Below are positions 8,651-18,081 of a stretch of 64,000 bases of DNA, one piece after another. The notes beneath the pieces were generated by a model. The model was not told where the DNA came from, did no database searches, and was given only the letters and a program-made list of their open reading frames with translations. Each line of letters begins with the position of its first letter. Position 1 is the stretch's first letter. The position numbers and the translations under genes were made by a program. Origin of the DNA: Paenibacillus macquariensis (GTDB lineage: Bacteria > Bacillota > Bacilli > Paenibacillales > Paenibacillaceae); the NCBI RefSeq assembly GCF_900156375.1, contig NZ_FTNK01000001.1:491804-555803 (forward strand). Reading direction: 5' to 3'.

Positions 8651-10655
8651 TTATATTTTTATCTTCGGTTTGAATTTGATTACGTCCATTGTTCTTCGCT
8701 CGATAAAGTGCCATATCTGCCAAATAAAACAATGAATCAACACTCACTTGATCATCCATCCAGTTCCATTCAGAAATACCACAGGACACGGTTACAGAAG
8801 GAGACGTCTCTTCTTCCACACGTCTTCGAATCCGTTCTGCAACAACAATTGCCTGTTTCACCCCAAGTTGAGGTAAATATATAGCAAGTTCCTCTCCACC
8901 CCAACGAGCGGCTAGATCACTTTTTCGAATGGATGTTCTGACAATTTCACTGACCTGCTTAAGGATTTTATCTCCTTGCTGATGTCCGTGCATATCATTC
9001 ACTTGTTTGAATTGATCAATATCCACTACGATCAACGATCCACAGAAATCATGCGTCTGCCTCTCATGGATCACTTCATCCAGATAACGTCGAACATAAA
9101 GATCCGTTAATACATCCCGATTAGCCATTCGTTTTACCTCAGCATGTAGCAACGCATTACTCACTGAAAGTGCAATATGAATAGATAATGTTTGAAGTAA
9201 TCTGTAATTATCATAAGTGAAATAATGTGATTTACGGTGTGATAACAGAATGGCCCCCATTACTTCTCCTTTTACAGTTAGCGGAGCTGCAATAAGTGAT
9301 TCCGATCCGGAGTATTCCATGAATTTAGAGGGAATCCTCATATTCACCGTGTAACCTGAAAGAATAACCGGTTCTCCTTTTCCATATACCAAACCACCAA
9401 AGCCATAATCTTTTTCAAAGACTTCTTTTGCCAGGGCAGGTACGTTACTAGACACGACCTCTAATCCATCCAGTTTCTTATTAAACTGAAGAATACAACA
9501 AAAGTCTGCTTTAAAAATATTTAAAAGTTCTTCGTTTGAAAATTGATAAATTTCAGATAAACGAAGACTTTGATTCACCCGCTGTGTTAGCTCATTAATC
9601 AATCGTAACTCTTGTATAAGTAAGTTAGACTGCTCATATAACTTAGATTTCTCAAAGGCGGTACCCGCAGTATCGACCAATGTCGTTACTAATTGTAAAT
9701 CCACTTCATTCAAGAAATCTTTGTCTGCAAGCAAGTAAAACACGCCATATACTCCCTGTGTACCTCCAAGTGGAAATCCTATTTCCAGCTTGTCCTCACC
9801 ATTCTCCTGTTTCGTTTCCTGAATCGTCAATTTACCATCCATAAAGGTACGCACTCTGACATCATCTTTCCACGTTTGTAGAATGAGTGGTTTGACACGT
9901 GGGTTATTACTCTGATGATCTTGTGACATGAACAATTGTAGTGAAGCTGTAGGGTACAGAAAAGCTATACTGTCCAGCACTTCCGTTAATATCATATCGA
10001 CATCAATTTGATCGTGCATGCGTTCTACAATTTGATACAAGATAGCTGTACGAGCTGCTTCATCGTTAGCCTTTTTTTGTTCACTCATCATATCTTCTAC
10101 AAATATGTATTCAAATCTTTTGTAGAAACAATTCTGAAAGAGAATTGACATAGAAGAAGCAATTTCCACGCCTCCACTTTCAACTTTCTGCCTTGGAAGA
10201 ACACACACCATAATAGCGTAGAGTTCTTGATATCCCCTTGTGAACAAAGGAAACAAACAAATCGTATGCTCTTCATTATAAGGACTCAGTTCCGAATAAG
10301 GACTCAGTTCCGAATTCCAATCCGCGATGACTTTTATTTGACCTTTTAAGCATTCGTCCAAAAGCTGTGGAGCTTCATTCTTCAGATAATCCGATATTGT
10401 AACATCCCCAGTAACCCAAGAACCATCAAATCCTAGAATTGTCCACATTGAATATTCCATCATAGGTTGTGAAGACGATAACTGCTGCCAATCCAAGAAA
10501 CTTTTTACCAAAAGATGATAGATATAAGGAAAATCATATGTCGTAATGTCCAGATTACTCATCCAGAAATTAACCGATTCTAAGGAGTCTTCCTCCGATT
10601 TACTATTTTTAAGAAACCTCTCATGCTTTGAAACGTTACTTTGATATTCTGACAT
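8631..10655 (-). CDS. GAF-GGDEF diguanylate cyclase
   Basis: The 674-residue soluble protein has an unassigned N-terminal sensor region (1-190), two GAF-like regions (about 200-345 and 355-500) and a C-terminal GGDEF domain. The active motif is GGEEL at 586-590, and RKSD precedes it by five residues, matching the RxxD inhibitory site. An active cyclase making c-di-GMP with product inhibition is therefore expected. No transmembrane segment is visible, so the signal should be cytoplasmic. SD AAGGAG lies 10 nt upstream. An 18-bp tandem duplication in the N-terminal region repeats six residues (SELSPY type). Confidence 0.85.
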   Translation of the reverse strand: MSEYQSNVSKHERFLKNSKSEEDSLESVNFWMSNLDITTYDFPYIYHLLVKSFLDWQQLSSSQPMMEYSMWTILGFDGSWVTGDVTISDYLKNEAPQLLDECLKGQIKVIADWNSELSPYSELSPYNEEHTICLFPLFTRGYQELYAIMVCVLPRQKVESGGVEIASSMSILFQNCFYKRFEYIFVEDMMSEQKKANDEAARTAILYQIVERMHDQIDVDMILTEVLDSIAFLYPTASLQLFMSQDHQSNNPRVKPLILQTWKDDVRVRTFMDGKLTIQETKQENGEDKLEIGFPLGGTQGVYGVFYLLADKDFLNEVDLQLVTTLVDTAGTAFEKSKLYEQSNLLIQELRLINELTQRVNQSLRLSEIYQFSNEELLNIFKADFCCILQFNKKLDGLEVVSSNVPALAKEVFEKDYGFGGLVYGKGEPVILSGYTVNMRIPSKFMEYSGSESLIAAPLTVKGEVMGAILLSHRKSHYFTYDNYRLLQTLSIHIALSVSNALLHAEVKRMANRDVLTDLYVRRYLDEVIHERQTHDFCGSLIVVDIDQFKQVNDMHGHQQGDKILKQVSEIVRTSIRKSDLAARWGGEELAIYLPQLGVKQAIVVAERIRRRVEEETSPSVTVSCGISEWNWMDDQVSVDSLFYLADMALYRAKNNGRNQIQTEDKNITKAPGL
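10280..10315. repeat. 18-bp perfect tandem duplication in the GGDEF gene
   Basis: Two adjacent identical 18-bp units (10280-10297 and 10298-10315) keep the frame and duplicate six residues in the sensor region. It looks like a recent slippage event. Confidence 0.9.
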
Positions 10656-10896
10656 AAAAATATTGCTCCTTTACACTGTTTTGAAAAGGTCATCTGTATG
10701 TCACTTTTATGATCCGCGAATAACAAGCAACCCAACAATAAAATACGTCTAAAGACATAAGTTAAAAGAACTAGTATCAATAACCATATTCTACTCTTTC
10801 CACGCTATATTTGCACCTAAATTTCATGTATTTATCTAATTTATTAGGACCAAAGCCCTATCGACAAAATAAGACCTTTTTCTAAATATATAAGAC

Positions 10897-10926
10897 TTGA
10901 CTTTTACCCACATTATCATATAGAAT
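10897..10926 (+). promoter_or_regulatory. Sigma-A type promoter of rpsD
   Basis: TTGACT (10897-10902) and TAGAAT (10921-10926) are 18 nt apart, upstream of the structured rpsD leader. This implies a 5' UTR of nearly 200 nt. The remaining sequence back to 10656 is AT-rich without an evident gene. Confidence 0.6.
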
Positions 10927-10984
10927 CAATTGTTGAACAAGCGATTTTTTGTTCGAGAGAATTTGGGCGTAACGTTGTGTCACC

Positions 10985-11085
10985 CTCACGTATTTTGTTA
11001 CTGAATAGACAGCGGCTGAACTCTCTATCAGTTGTGTTTTGGGCCCATGAGCCGCAGCACATTAAACAAAATACGGCACAAATAG
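10985..11085 (+). ncRNA. Probable S4 autoregulatory leader of rpsD
   Basis: An 11-bp perfect long-range stem joins 10989-10999 and 11065-11075. Inside it, GCGGCT (11012-11017) pairs with AGCCGC (11050-11055). S4 binds structured leaders upstream of rpsD in Bacillus to repress its own synthesis. The position and architecture fit such an element; assignment to the known family is by context. Confidence 0.65.
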
Positions 11086-11126
11086 AACCCTACTGAAATT
11101 TCAACTATAAAGGAGTCTACTATACA

Positions 11127-11726
11127 ATGGCACGTTACACTGGTCCTAAATTTAAACTAAGTCGCCGTCTAGGCATCTCACTAAGTGGTACAGGTAAAGA
11201 TTTGAAACGCCCTTTCCCTCCGGGTCAACATGGCGCTAACCAACGCAGAAAAATCAGCAACTACGGTATGCAGTTGCTTGAGAAGCAAAAATTGCGTCAC
11301 ATGTACGGTTTGGGTGAGAAACAGTTTAAAACACTTTTCAACAAAGCTCAAAAAATGCAAGGTATTGCTGGTGAGAACTTCATGTTCCAATTAGAAAGCC
11401 GCTTGGACAACTTGGTTTACCGTCTAGGTTTCGCAAATTCCCGTGCAGGAGCTCGTCAATTGGTATCTCACGGTCATATCACTGTAAACGGTAAGAAAGT
11501 AAACATTGCTTCTTACATGTTGAACACTGGTGATGTTATCGGTCTTCGTGAAAAAAGTCGTGGTCTTTCTTCTATCAAGGAAGCTCTTGAGAACCGTAGC
11601 CACCTTCAAGCGTACTTGGAATTCAATGATACAGCTTTAGAAGGTAAATTCATTCGTTTCCCTGAACGTTCTGAATTGTCACAAGATATCGATGAGAAAC
11701 AAATCGTCGAATTCTACAACCGTTAA
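11127..11726 (+). CDS. rpsD: 30S ribosomal protein S4
   Basis: The 199-residue protein is an unmistakable S4: [20 protein letters not shown] at the N-terminus and the S4 RNA-binding domain from about residue 90 ([20 protein letters not shown], then [16 protein letters not shown]). It binds 16S rRNA early in 30S assembly. The zinc-binding cysteines of some S4 paralogues are absent, so this is the zinc-independent form. It is monocistronic, with its own promoter, leader and terminator. SD AAAGGAG lies 11 nt upstream of the ATG. Confidence 0.97.
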   Translation: MARYTGPKFKLSRRLGISLSGTGKDLKRPFPPGQHGANQRRKISNYGMQLLEKQKLRHMYGLGEKQFKTLFNKAQKMQGIAGENFMFQLESRLDNLVYRLGFANSRAGARQLVSHGHITVNGKKVNIASYMLNTGDVIGLREKSRGLSSIKEALENRSHLQAYLEFNDTALEGKFIRFPERSELSQDIDEKQIVEFYNR

Positions 11727-11741
11727 GATCTAGTTCAGACA

Positions 11742-11772
11742 AGCCTGGAACTCATGTTCCAGGCTTTTTTTC
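11742..11772 (+). terminator. Terminator of rpsD
   Basis: Perfect 10-bp stem (11742-11751 with 11756-11765), loop TCAT, then seven T. Confidence 0.95.
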
Positions 11773-11968
11773 TGCGATAAATAACTGGCATTTCACTTCT
11801 TGTTGCTAATACTCCGATATTTCTCACTATTTCATCAACACATCCAACATTTCGCATAATATCTTACAACAATCCCCTTTCACTTCATGATATAATATAG
11901 AGATGTGTACCTACACTCTCTCAAATCAGTCCTCTTTTAGGACTATTTTAGCGGTCGTAGGATAAAGA

Positions 11969-11997
11969 GATTCAAATGTCGCTTTTTATGCTATAAT
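11969..11997 (+). promoter_or_regulatory. Possible promoter of the class A PBP gene
   Basis: TATAAT at 11992-11997 lies 30 nt before the start codon, with only a weak -35 (GATTCA, 17-nt spacer). A second TATAAT is at 11891-11896. Nothing else is evident between 11773 and 12026. Confidence 0.4.
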
Positions 11998-12026
11998 AGT
12001 TCCGTTAAAAGGAGGCACTACTACGA

Positions 12027-15000
12027 ATGGTTGAAACAAATAAAAAGGTACCTAAAAAAGAGCTCCGTTCGAAAAAATCGATTGGACGTATACTAGGAAG
12101 TACGCTACTTTGGTTAACTGTCTTCATCATCATGGGGGCACTGTTTGTGGCAGGTGCTGGATTCGGCTATGTTTCTTCTATCGTTCATGATGAACCTGTA
12201 CGAACAAGGGCTGAAATATTGCAGAAGATGAGTCAGAACTCCATTACTGGATTCGCCTATTTCAGCGATGGTCAGGCCATTGGCCAACTCCGTACAGATG
12301 AGGATCGACGGCCTGTGGAGTATGAAAAAATCCCTTCGATAGTGAAAGAAGCCGTTATCGCCATTGAAGATAACAATTTCTTTACGCACATGGGGGTGGA
12401 TATGAGCGGTACACTGCGGGCGGTTAAGGAAAGAGTGCTCAATGAATCTGTCCAAACAGGTGGAAGTACACTCACGCAACAACTTGCCAGACGCGTATTT
12501 CTTAATCTAGATCGGACAGATAACCGTAAAATCAAAGAAATGCTTCTCTCTTTACGGCTCGAACGTATTATGACCAAAGATCAAATATTTGCAGCTTATC
12601 TGAATAAGGTACCTTTCGGTAACGGCGCAAATGGTTACAATGTCTATGGTATCAAAGCTGCTGCAAAGGGAATTTTCAATATTGGTGACTTAAACAAAAT
12701 AAATATTGCTCAAGCTGCTTATTTAGCAGGTCTGCCGCAACTCCCATCTAAGTATTCCGCATTTAATGGGAAAGGCGAATTCAATCCAACTGCATTCCAA
12801 CGTGCAATGGACCGACAAAAGTTAGTATTACGCCGTATGCTTGAAGAGAATAAAATTACGAACGGCCAATATAATGAAGCTGTTGCGTTCGACATCAAAT
12901 CATCTCTAGCTTCTCAAACGGAAAAAGCTTATTCTACCTTCCCTTATCTCATGATGGAAACGGAACGAAAAGCATCAGAAATTCTGATGAAATTAAATAC
13001 CACATCTTCTGAGGAAATTGATCCTACCACTAAAGGTAATGCCGATCTTTTAGAAGAAGCCAGACTCCAACTAACGACTGGCGGCTATCGCATTTATACT
13101 ACCATTAATAAGAGCGTCTATAATTCGATGCATGCCATTGCTGAGAACGACGATAACTTCAGTCCTGATAGTAAAACTAAAGGTATGGAGCAAACAGCCG
13201 CTATGATGATAGATAACAAAACCGGAGCTATTCTAGGCATGATTGAAGGACGTGACTTCTACCAGGAGCAAATGAACTACGCTACACAAATGGTGCGCCA
13301 ACCAGGATCGGCCATGAAACCAATTGCAGCTTATTTACCAGCGCTTGAATCAGGAGCTATTCAGCCCGCTAGCATTGTGGATGACGCACCTATTATTCTC
13401 AAAGATGGCCAAAAAGGATTCCATATCCCTAAAAACTCATCGGGAGGGTACGAAGGTCTCATCACAGCTCGTTATGCACTCAATAAGTCCAAGAATACGA
13501 TTGCATTGAAATTATTTAATAATGTCATAACTATTGATAAAGCTTGGGAATTTGCGAAGAAACTTGGAATTACAACGCTTGAAAAAGAGGATTATGGTGC
13601 AACAACAGGCGTGCTCGGCGGCTTAGCACATGGAGTATCTGTTGAAGAACTGACGAATGCCTATAGTTCAATTGCTAACCACGGGACATTTCTAGATGCT
13701 TATATGATTGAGAAGATTACGGATTCAAATGGTGCGATCGTCTATCAGCATACACCAGAACCTGTCAAAGCTTTTTCTGAACAAACAGCTTATCTCATGA
13801 CGGATATGTTACGTACTGTTATTACTGAAGGTACTGCAAGTAATGTTAAGAAAAATTATAAACATTGGAAAACGGTTCCCATCGTTGGTAAGACAGGATC
13901 GACGCAGAACTACGCTGACGTATGGTTTGTAGGTTATTCTCCAGATATCACTCTTGGAGTCTGGGGCGGCTACAAAGAGCCTATAAACGCGTTAGAAGGT
14001 AACCAGAGAAAGAATGCGCAAAACATTTGGACTCTCATCATGAATGAGACGATAGCGAAGAAACCAGAGCTATTTGTCACGAACGCATTCGAAAGACCTA
14101 CAGGAATTACAACGAAAACAGTGTCAGCATACAGCGGTAAACTTCCAACATCACTTACTAATAAATTTGTGACGGACTTGTTTAATGCTAAATATGTTCC
14201 TAAAGAAAGTGATGATGGGATCGCTAAGGCGAAATATATTACGTATAATGGCGTGAATTATATCCCTCAGGATACTACGCCAGAAGATATGTTAAAAGAA
14301 AAGGTTGTTATTAAACGTGAACATCCTATTCAAGACTTAATTAAAGAGCTTCAAGCCGCATTCACCATTATGAAAAAGCATGAATCTTTAGAATATTATT
14401 TACCTAAAGACGCAACAAGTGATATGCCAACGCTAATCGATCCAAGAGTGGATGATGGTAACATCCCTACATCACCTAGAGATGTTATCTTCTCCCTTAA
14501 TAATGGATCGGCCAAGATTAACTTTAGTCGTAGTGGATCGCAGGATGTCGTGGGATATCGTCTTTACCGGTCATTAAATGGTAGTCCCTTTGTATATCAA
14601 GGAACTCCTATATTTAGTGATGATCCTAGGGTATTCACAAGTACCATTTCCACAAGTGGCATTTATGACTTTTACGTTACAGCAGTTGATGTAGCTGGTA
14701 AAGAATCGTCACCGAGTGCGATTGTTGGGAGTGGTGGTTACCAACCACCTACTGAACCCAATGGCACCATCCCTGGAGAAGTGATTCCTCCTGATGAGAC
14801 AGATCAAGGCACTCCAATTGATCCACCGGTTGATGAGACTGTCCAGACGATCCCTACATCCCCTGGGCAGCCCGCTATGTTGGCTACAGAGAGTGGTATT
14901 CAGTTGAACTGGGCTACTAACAGTAGTGATCTGGTAGACCACTACAATATCTATTTCAGTAAGGATCAGAATGGACATTATGAACAGTTAGGTTCAAGCC

Positions 15001-15119
15001 AATCAACGTCTTATTTATTCAATATCAATGTCCCTATCTCAGGATGGTTCCGTGTAACAGCTAACAATAGTATCGGAGAATCCATGCCTTCTTCATCGAC
15101 CTATTTCGAGAGGAAATAG
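12027..15119 (+). CDS. Class A penicillin-binding protein (PBP1A type) with C-terminal fibronectin III domains
   Basis: The 1030-residue protein has a cytoplasmic lysine-rich start, a membrane anchor (about 24-50), a GT51 glycosyltransferase domain with EDNNFFTHMGVD (Glu114 catalytic) and GGSTLTQQLAR, then a transpeptidase domain. Transpeptidase motifs are SAMK (Ser428, Lys431), SKN (488-490) and KTG (622-624). After about residue 810 come two fibronectin III-like domains separated by a proline-rich linker. It should polymerise and cross-link peptidoglycan outside the membrane. The FN3 tail exceeds the common PBP1A layout and may bind wall polymers. SD AAAAGGAGG. Confidence 0.93.
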   Translation: MVETNKKVPKKELRSKKSIGRILGSTLLWLTVFIIMGALFVAGAGFGYVSSIVHDEPVRTRAEILQKMSQNSITGFAYFSDGQAIGQLRTDEDRRPVEYEKIPSIVKEAVIAIEDNNFFTHMGVDMSGTLRAVKERVLNESVQTGGSTLTQQLARRVFLNLDRTDNRKIKEMLLSLRLERIMTKDQIFAAYLNKVPFGNGANGYNVYGIKAAAKGIFNIGDLNKINIAQAAYLAGLPQLPSKYSAFNGKGEFNPTAFQRAMDRQKLVLRRMLEENKITNGQYNEAVAFDIKSSLASQTEKAYSTFPYLMMETERKASEILMKLNTTSSEEIDPTTKGNADLLEEARLQLTTGGYRIYTTINKSVYNSMHAIAENDDNFSPDSKTKGMEQTAAMMIDNKTGAILGMIEGRDFYQEQMNYATQMVRQPGSAMKPIAAYLPALESGAIQPASIVDDAPIILKDGQKGFHIPKNSSGGYEGLITARYALNKSKNTIALKLFNNVITIDKAWEFAKKLGITTLEKEDYGATTGVLGGLAHGVSVEELTNAYSSIANHGTFLDAYMIEKITDSNGAIVYQHTPEPVKAFSEQTAYLMTDMLRTVITEGTASNVKKNYKHWKTVPIVGKTGSTQNYADVWFVGYSPDITLGVWGGYKEPINALEGNQRKNAQNIWTLIMNETIAKKPELFVTNAFERPTGITTKTVSAYSGKLPTSLTNKFVTDLFNAKYVPKESDDGIAKAKYITYNGVNYIPQDTTPEDMLKEKVVIKREHPIQDLIKELQAAFTIMKKHESLEYYLPKDATSDMPTLIDPRVDDGNIPTSPRDVIFSLNNGSAKINFSRSGSQDVVGYRLYRSLNGSPFVYQGTPIFSDDPRVFTSTISTSGIYDFYVTAVDVAGKESSPSAIVGSGGYQPPTEPNGTIPGEVIPPDETDQGTPIDPPVDETVQTIPTSPGQPAMLATESGIQLNWATNSSDLVDHYNIYFSKDQNGHYEQLGSSQSTSYLFNINVPISGWFRVTANNSIGESMPSSSTYFERK

Positions 15120-15226
15120 CCTGCTTATCACTCTAACAGACAGTACAATTGAACTGTCGCTAGACTAGAATAGTTTAATCTGTCGATGCACACCTATTCG
15201 TTATGTTACCAAAAATGATCAACTAC

Positions 15227-15266
15227 AAATAGCAGGTTAAGGGGTTACCCTTTACCTGCTATTTTG
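15227..15266 (+). terminator. Terminator after the PBP gene
   Basis: A stem of about 15 bp with one bulge joins 15227-15243 and 15249-15263 and ends in TTTT. Its arms closely resemble the hairpin at 60725-60766. Confidence 0.75.
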
Positions 15267-15307
15267 ATTTTCCGGTCGATTTCACAGCATCTATTTTTCT
15301 CCAATAT

Positions 15308-15358
15308 AAAAAGGGTATCCCTAGCCATTTCATCAATGACTTTTGGGATACCCCTTAT
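15308..15358 (-). terminator. Terminator of acsA
   Basis: AAGGGTATCCC (15311-15321) pairs with GGGATACCCCTT (15345-15356) with one bulge; the minus-strand 3' side is followed by TTTTTATAT. Confidence 0.7.
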
Positions 15359-15364
15359 TATTAT

Positions 15365-17092
15365 CTAATCCTCAATCGTAGATAGATCACCTGTTGGAAG
15401 ATTAAGCTCCCATGCCTTCAGCACGCGACGCATAATTTTACCAGAACGGGTCTTAGGCAGCTTCTCCTTGAATTCAATTTCTCTAGGAGCAGCATGTGCC
15501 GATAATCCTTCTTTAACAAAACGATAAATATCTTCTTTCAATTCGGGTGATTCAACATATCCTTCCCGAAGTGAGATGAATGCCTTAATAATTTCTCCTC
15601 GTATCGCATCTGGTTTACCAATAACGCCAGCTTCAGCTACAGCAGGATGTTCCAATAGTTTACTTTCCACTTCAAATGGTCCTATCCGCTCCCCTGAAGA
15701 GTTAATCACGTCATCGATTCTTCCTTGGAACCAGAAATAACCTTCATCATCCATATAAGCGGAGTCGCCTGAGATGTACCAGCCCTGCACTCGGAAATAT
15801 TCTTCATATTTATCAGGATTATTCCAAATGCGATTCATCATGGATGGCCATGGTGCCTTAATCGCTAAATTACCCATAGTATATGGAGGTACTGTATTTC
15901 CTTTGTCATCTTTAATCGTAGCTTCTATTCCAGGAAGAGGACGTCCCATTGAACCCGGTTTAATTCCCATCCCTGGATAGTTACATATCATTTGAGCTCC
16001 AGTTTCAGTCATCCACCATGTATCATGAATTCGTTGCCCATAAGTCTTATATCCCCAACGTACAACTTCAGGGTTTAAAGGTTCTCCCACAGAGAGAACA
16101 TGTCGTAGACTGCTAAGATCATATTGCGATATAACTTCATCTCCTGCACCCATCAGCATCCTGAAGGCTGTTGGAGCACTATACCACACCGTTACTTTAT
16201 ATTTAGCGATAGTTGAATACCAATCCTGCGGACTGAATCTTCCACCACGAATGACATTCGTCACGCCATGAAGCCATGGAGCAAAGATACCATACGAAGT
16301 ACCTGTTACCCAACCCGGATCTGCCGTACACCAGTAAACATCATCGTCACGTAAATCTAGTACTACTTTACCTGAGAAATAATGTTGAATCATAGCATTC
16401 TGAACATGATACACGCCTTTTGGTTTACCCGTAGACCCTGAAGTATAATGTATGATGAGTCCGTCATCACGATTCAACCATTCGAGCTCCAACTCTTCAG
16501 ACGCTACTTCCATTTCAGCATGATAACTAATCACAGAATCATCCGGATTCTCTAATTCACCTACAACAATGATATGCTTTAAATCTGGTGTTTCTGATTT
16601 GGAAATTCTACCTAATAACTGTGGCGTTGTAATCAAAGCTACCGCACTACTATCTACTAAGCGATCTTTCACCGCTGTCTCCATGAAAGCTTCAAATAAA
16701 GGACCTACCACCGCACCTATCTTAAGAATCCCAAGCAAACAAATATATAACTCTGGACTACGGGCCATAAATATGAAAACACGGTCCCCTTTACCAATAC
16801 CTTGTTTACGCAGGACATTCCCGAACTGATTCGATTTATCTCTTAATTGTCTAAAAGTATATGATTCTTCTCGTTTAGCATCACTATATATAAGCGCGAT
16901 TTTATCTCCTCGTCCTGCCTCTACATGCTGATCAATAGCTTCATACGCCATATTACACTTGCCTGTTTCATACCATGTAAAATGACGTTCAACATCTTCC
17001 CAATTAAAATCTTTGTAAGTTTGCTCATAATCGTCCATATTGGTTAAACTGTTAACACTAGGTAGTAACTCATTATTATGATTGATTTCCAT
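15365..17092 (-). CDS. acsA: Acetyl-CoA synthetase
   Basis: The 575-residue protein is close to B. subtilis AcsA in length and sequence. It carries the AMP-binding motif YTSGSTGKPKGV (about residue 215), WWMTETGAQ, and the C-terminal PKTRSGKIMRR containing Lys552. This lysine is needed for acetyl-AMP formation and is the target of reversible acetylation. It converts acetate, ATP and CoA to acetyl-CoA in the cytoplasm. SD GGAGGG lies 10 nt upstream. The divergent neighbour is acuA, encoding the matching acetyltransferase. A cre-like site between them fits CcpA control. Confidence 0.95.
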   Translation of the reverse strand: MEINHNNELLPSVNSLTNMDDYEQTYKDFNWEDVERHFTWYETGKCNMAYEAIDQHVEAGRGDKIALIYSDAKREESYTFRQLRDKSNQFGNVLRKQGIGKGDRVFIFMARSPELYICLLGILKIGAVVGPLFEAFMETAVKDRLVDSSAVALITTPQLLGRISKSETPDLKHIIVVGELENPDDSVISYHAEMEVASEELELEWLNRDDGLIIHYTSGSTGKPKGVYHVQNAMIQHYFSGKVVLDLRDDDVYWCTADPGWVTGTSYGIFAPWLHGVTNVIRGGRFSPQDWYSTIAKYKVTVWYSAPTAFRMLMGAGDEVISQYDLSSLRHVLSVGEPLNPEVVRWGYKTYGQRIHDTWWMTETGAQMICNYPGMGIKPGSMGRPLPGIEATIKDDKGNTVPPYTMGNLAIKAPWPSMMNRIWNNPDKYEEYFRVQGWYISGDSAYMDDEGYFWFQGRIDDVINSSGERIGPFEVESKLLEHPAVAEAGVIGKPDAIRGEIIKAFISLREGYVESPELKEDIYRFVKEGLSAHAAPREIEFKEKLPKTRSGKIMRRVLKAWELNLPTGDLSTIED

Positions 17093-17134
17093 CCGCCTAT
17101 ATCCCTCCGATAGTTAGCTTCTTAGCTATACTTA

Positions 17135-17148
17135 AAAAAACGCTTACA
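17135..17148. promoter_or_regulatory. Candidate cre site between acsA and acuA
   Basis: The 14-mer AAAAAACGCTTACA matches the CcpA consensus TGWAANCGNTNWCA except at the first two bases. ccpA itself lies 2 kb away. The acsA/acuABC promoters of B. subtilis are CcpA targets. No footprint evidence. Confidence 0.4.
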
Positions 17149-17340
17149 ATAATCGCTATTTATTGTCGTATAGGATCGCATATCTAGTAAACTTCTGTCA
17201 TAATAACAATTATATTAGCAATATTATATGTGACTAAATTATGTCAAAATGATTATAGCATAGGTATTAAATCCCTGTCATCACTTTTCATTTAATTATT
17301 TATTTGTTATAAGTAGATATAAAAGGAAGGAGACACTGCT

Positions 17341-17973
17341 ATGGATCACCTTAAACACTATCATATTCACTCTGTTCCCTTTCTTGAGCGTAGCCTCATC
17401 ATTGAAGGTCCTGTTCCTGCCGAGACTCTATTACAATTCACGTTGCACCCTGATCTTGATGCCTTTCGTCGTCCCAAGGAACAACACGTGGCTTTAATTG
17501 AAATTGCCGGCCTACCAGAAGGACGGATTATCATCACCCGCGATGAAGATACTATTGTTGGATATGTCACATTCCATTATGCAGATGAGCAGGAACGTTG
17601 GTCTCAAGACCATATGACTGATTTAATAGAGCTTGGTGCCATCGAAGTAGCTGACGAATACCGTTCATTAGGTCTTGGCCAAAAAATGATTAAAACGGCC
17701 TTTGAAGATAATCAAATGGAACAATATATTGTATTTACAACAGAATATTATTGGCATTGGGACCTCAAGGGCAGCGGCCTTAGTGTATGGGATTATCGTA
17801 AAATGATGGAGCGACTGATGAAAATCGTTGACATGGAATGGTATGCTACAGACGATCCTGAGATATGCTCTCATCCAGCCAATTGTCTCATGGTCCGAAT
17901 GGGAAGAGATGTTCCTCTCTCTTCAAAAGAACAATTCGATCATATCCGATTTCAACAACGTTTCATGTATTGA
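17341..17973 (+). CDS. acuA: Acetoin utilization protein AcuA, GNAT acetyltransferase of AcsA
   Basis: The 210-residue protein matches AcuA: an N-terminal PVPAETLLQFTLHPDLDAFR segment, then a GNAT core with IGLGQ-like acetyl-CoA binding (EYRSLGLGQKMIK, about residues 105-117). AcuA acetylates the catalytic lysine of AcsA and lowers its activity. The SD GGAAGGAG is good. In B. subtilis acuA is followed by acuB and acuC (deacetylase). Here a terminator and mtnN follow instead, so the counteracting deacetylase must be elsewhere. Confidence 0.92.
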   Translation: MDHLKHYHIHSVPFLERSLIIEGPVPAETLLQFTLHPDLDAFRRPKEQHVALIEIAGLPEGRIIITRDEDTIVGYVTFHYADEQERWSQDHMTDLIELGAIEVADEYRSLGLGQKMIKTAFEDNQMEQYIVFTTEYYWHWDLKGSGLSVWDYRKMMERLMKIVDMEWYATDDPEICSHPANCLMVRMGRDVPLSSKEQFDHIRFQQRFMY

Positions 17974-17997
17974 CCTTTTGATATTTTCCAAAATAAT

Positions 17998-18070
17998 AAA
18001 AAGCCCTCACTCTTCCTACTAGTTCAGCGTTTAAGGCGCTAAATCACGGTCAGAAGGGTAAGGGCTTTTA
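17998..18070. terminator. Bidirectional terminator between acuA and mtnN
   Basis: AAAAGCCCT near 17999-18007 pairs with AGGGCTTTT near 18060-18068, continued by CTCTTC/GAAGGG. An internal AGCG/CGCT hairpin sits in the loop. A and T tracts flank both sides. Confidence 0.75.
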
Positions 18071-18081
18071 TGAAAACACTT

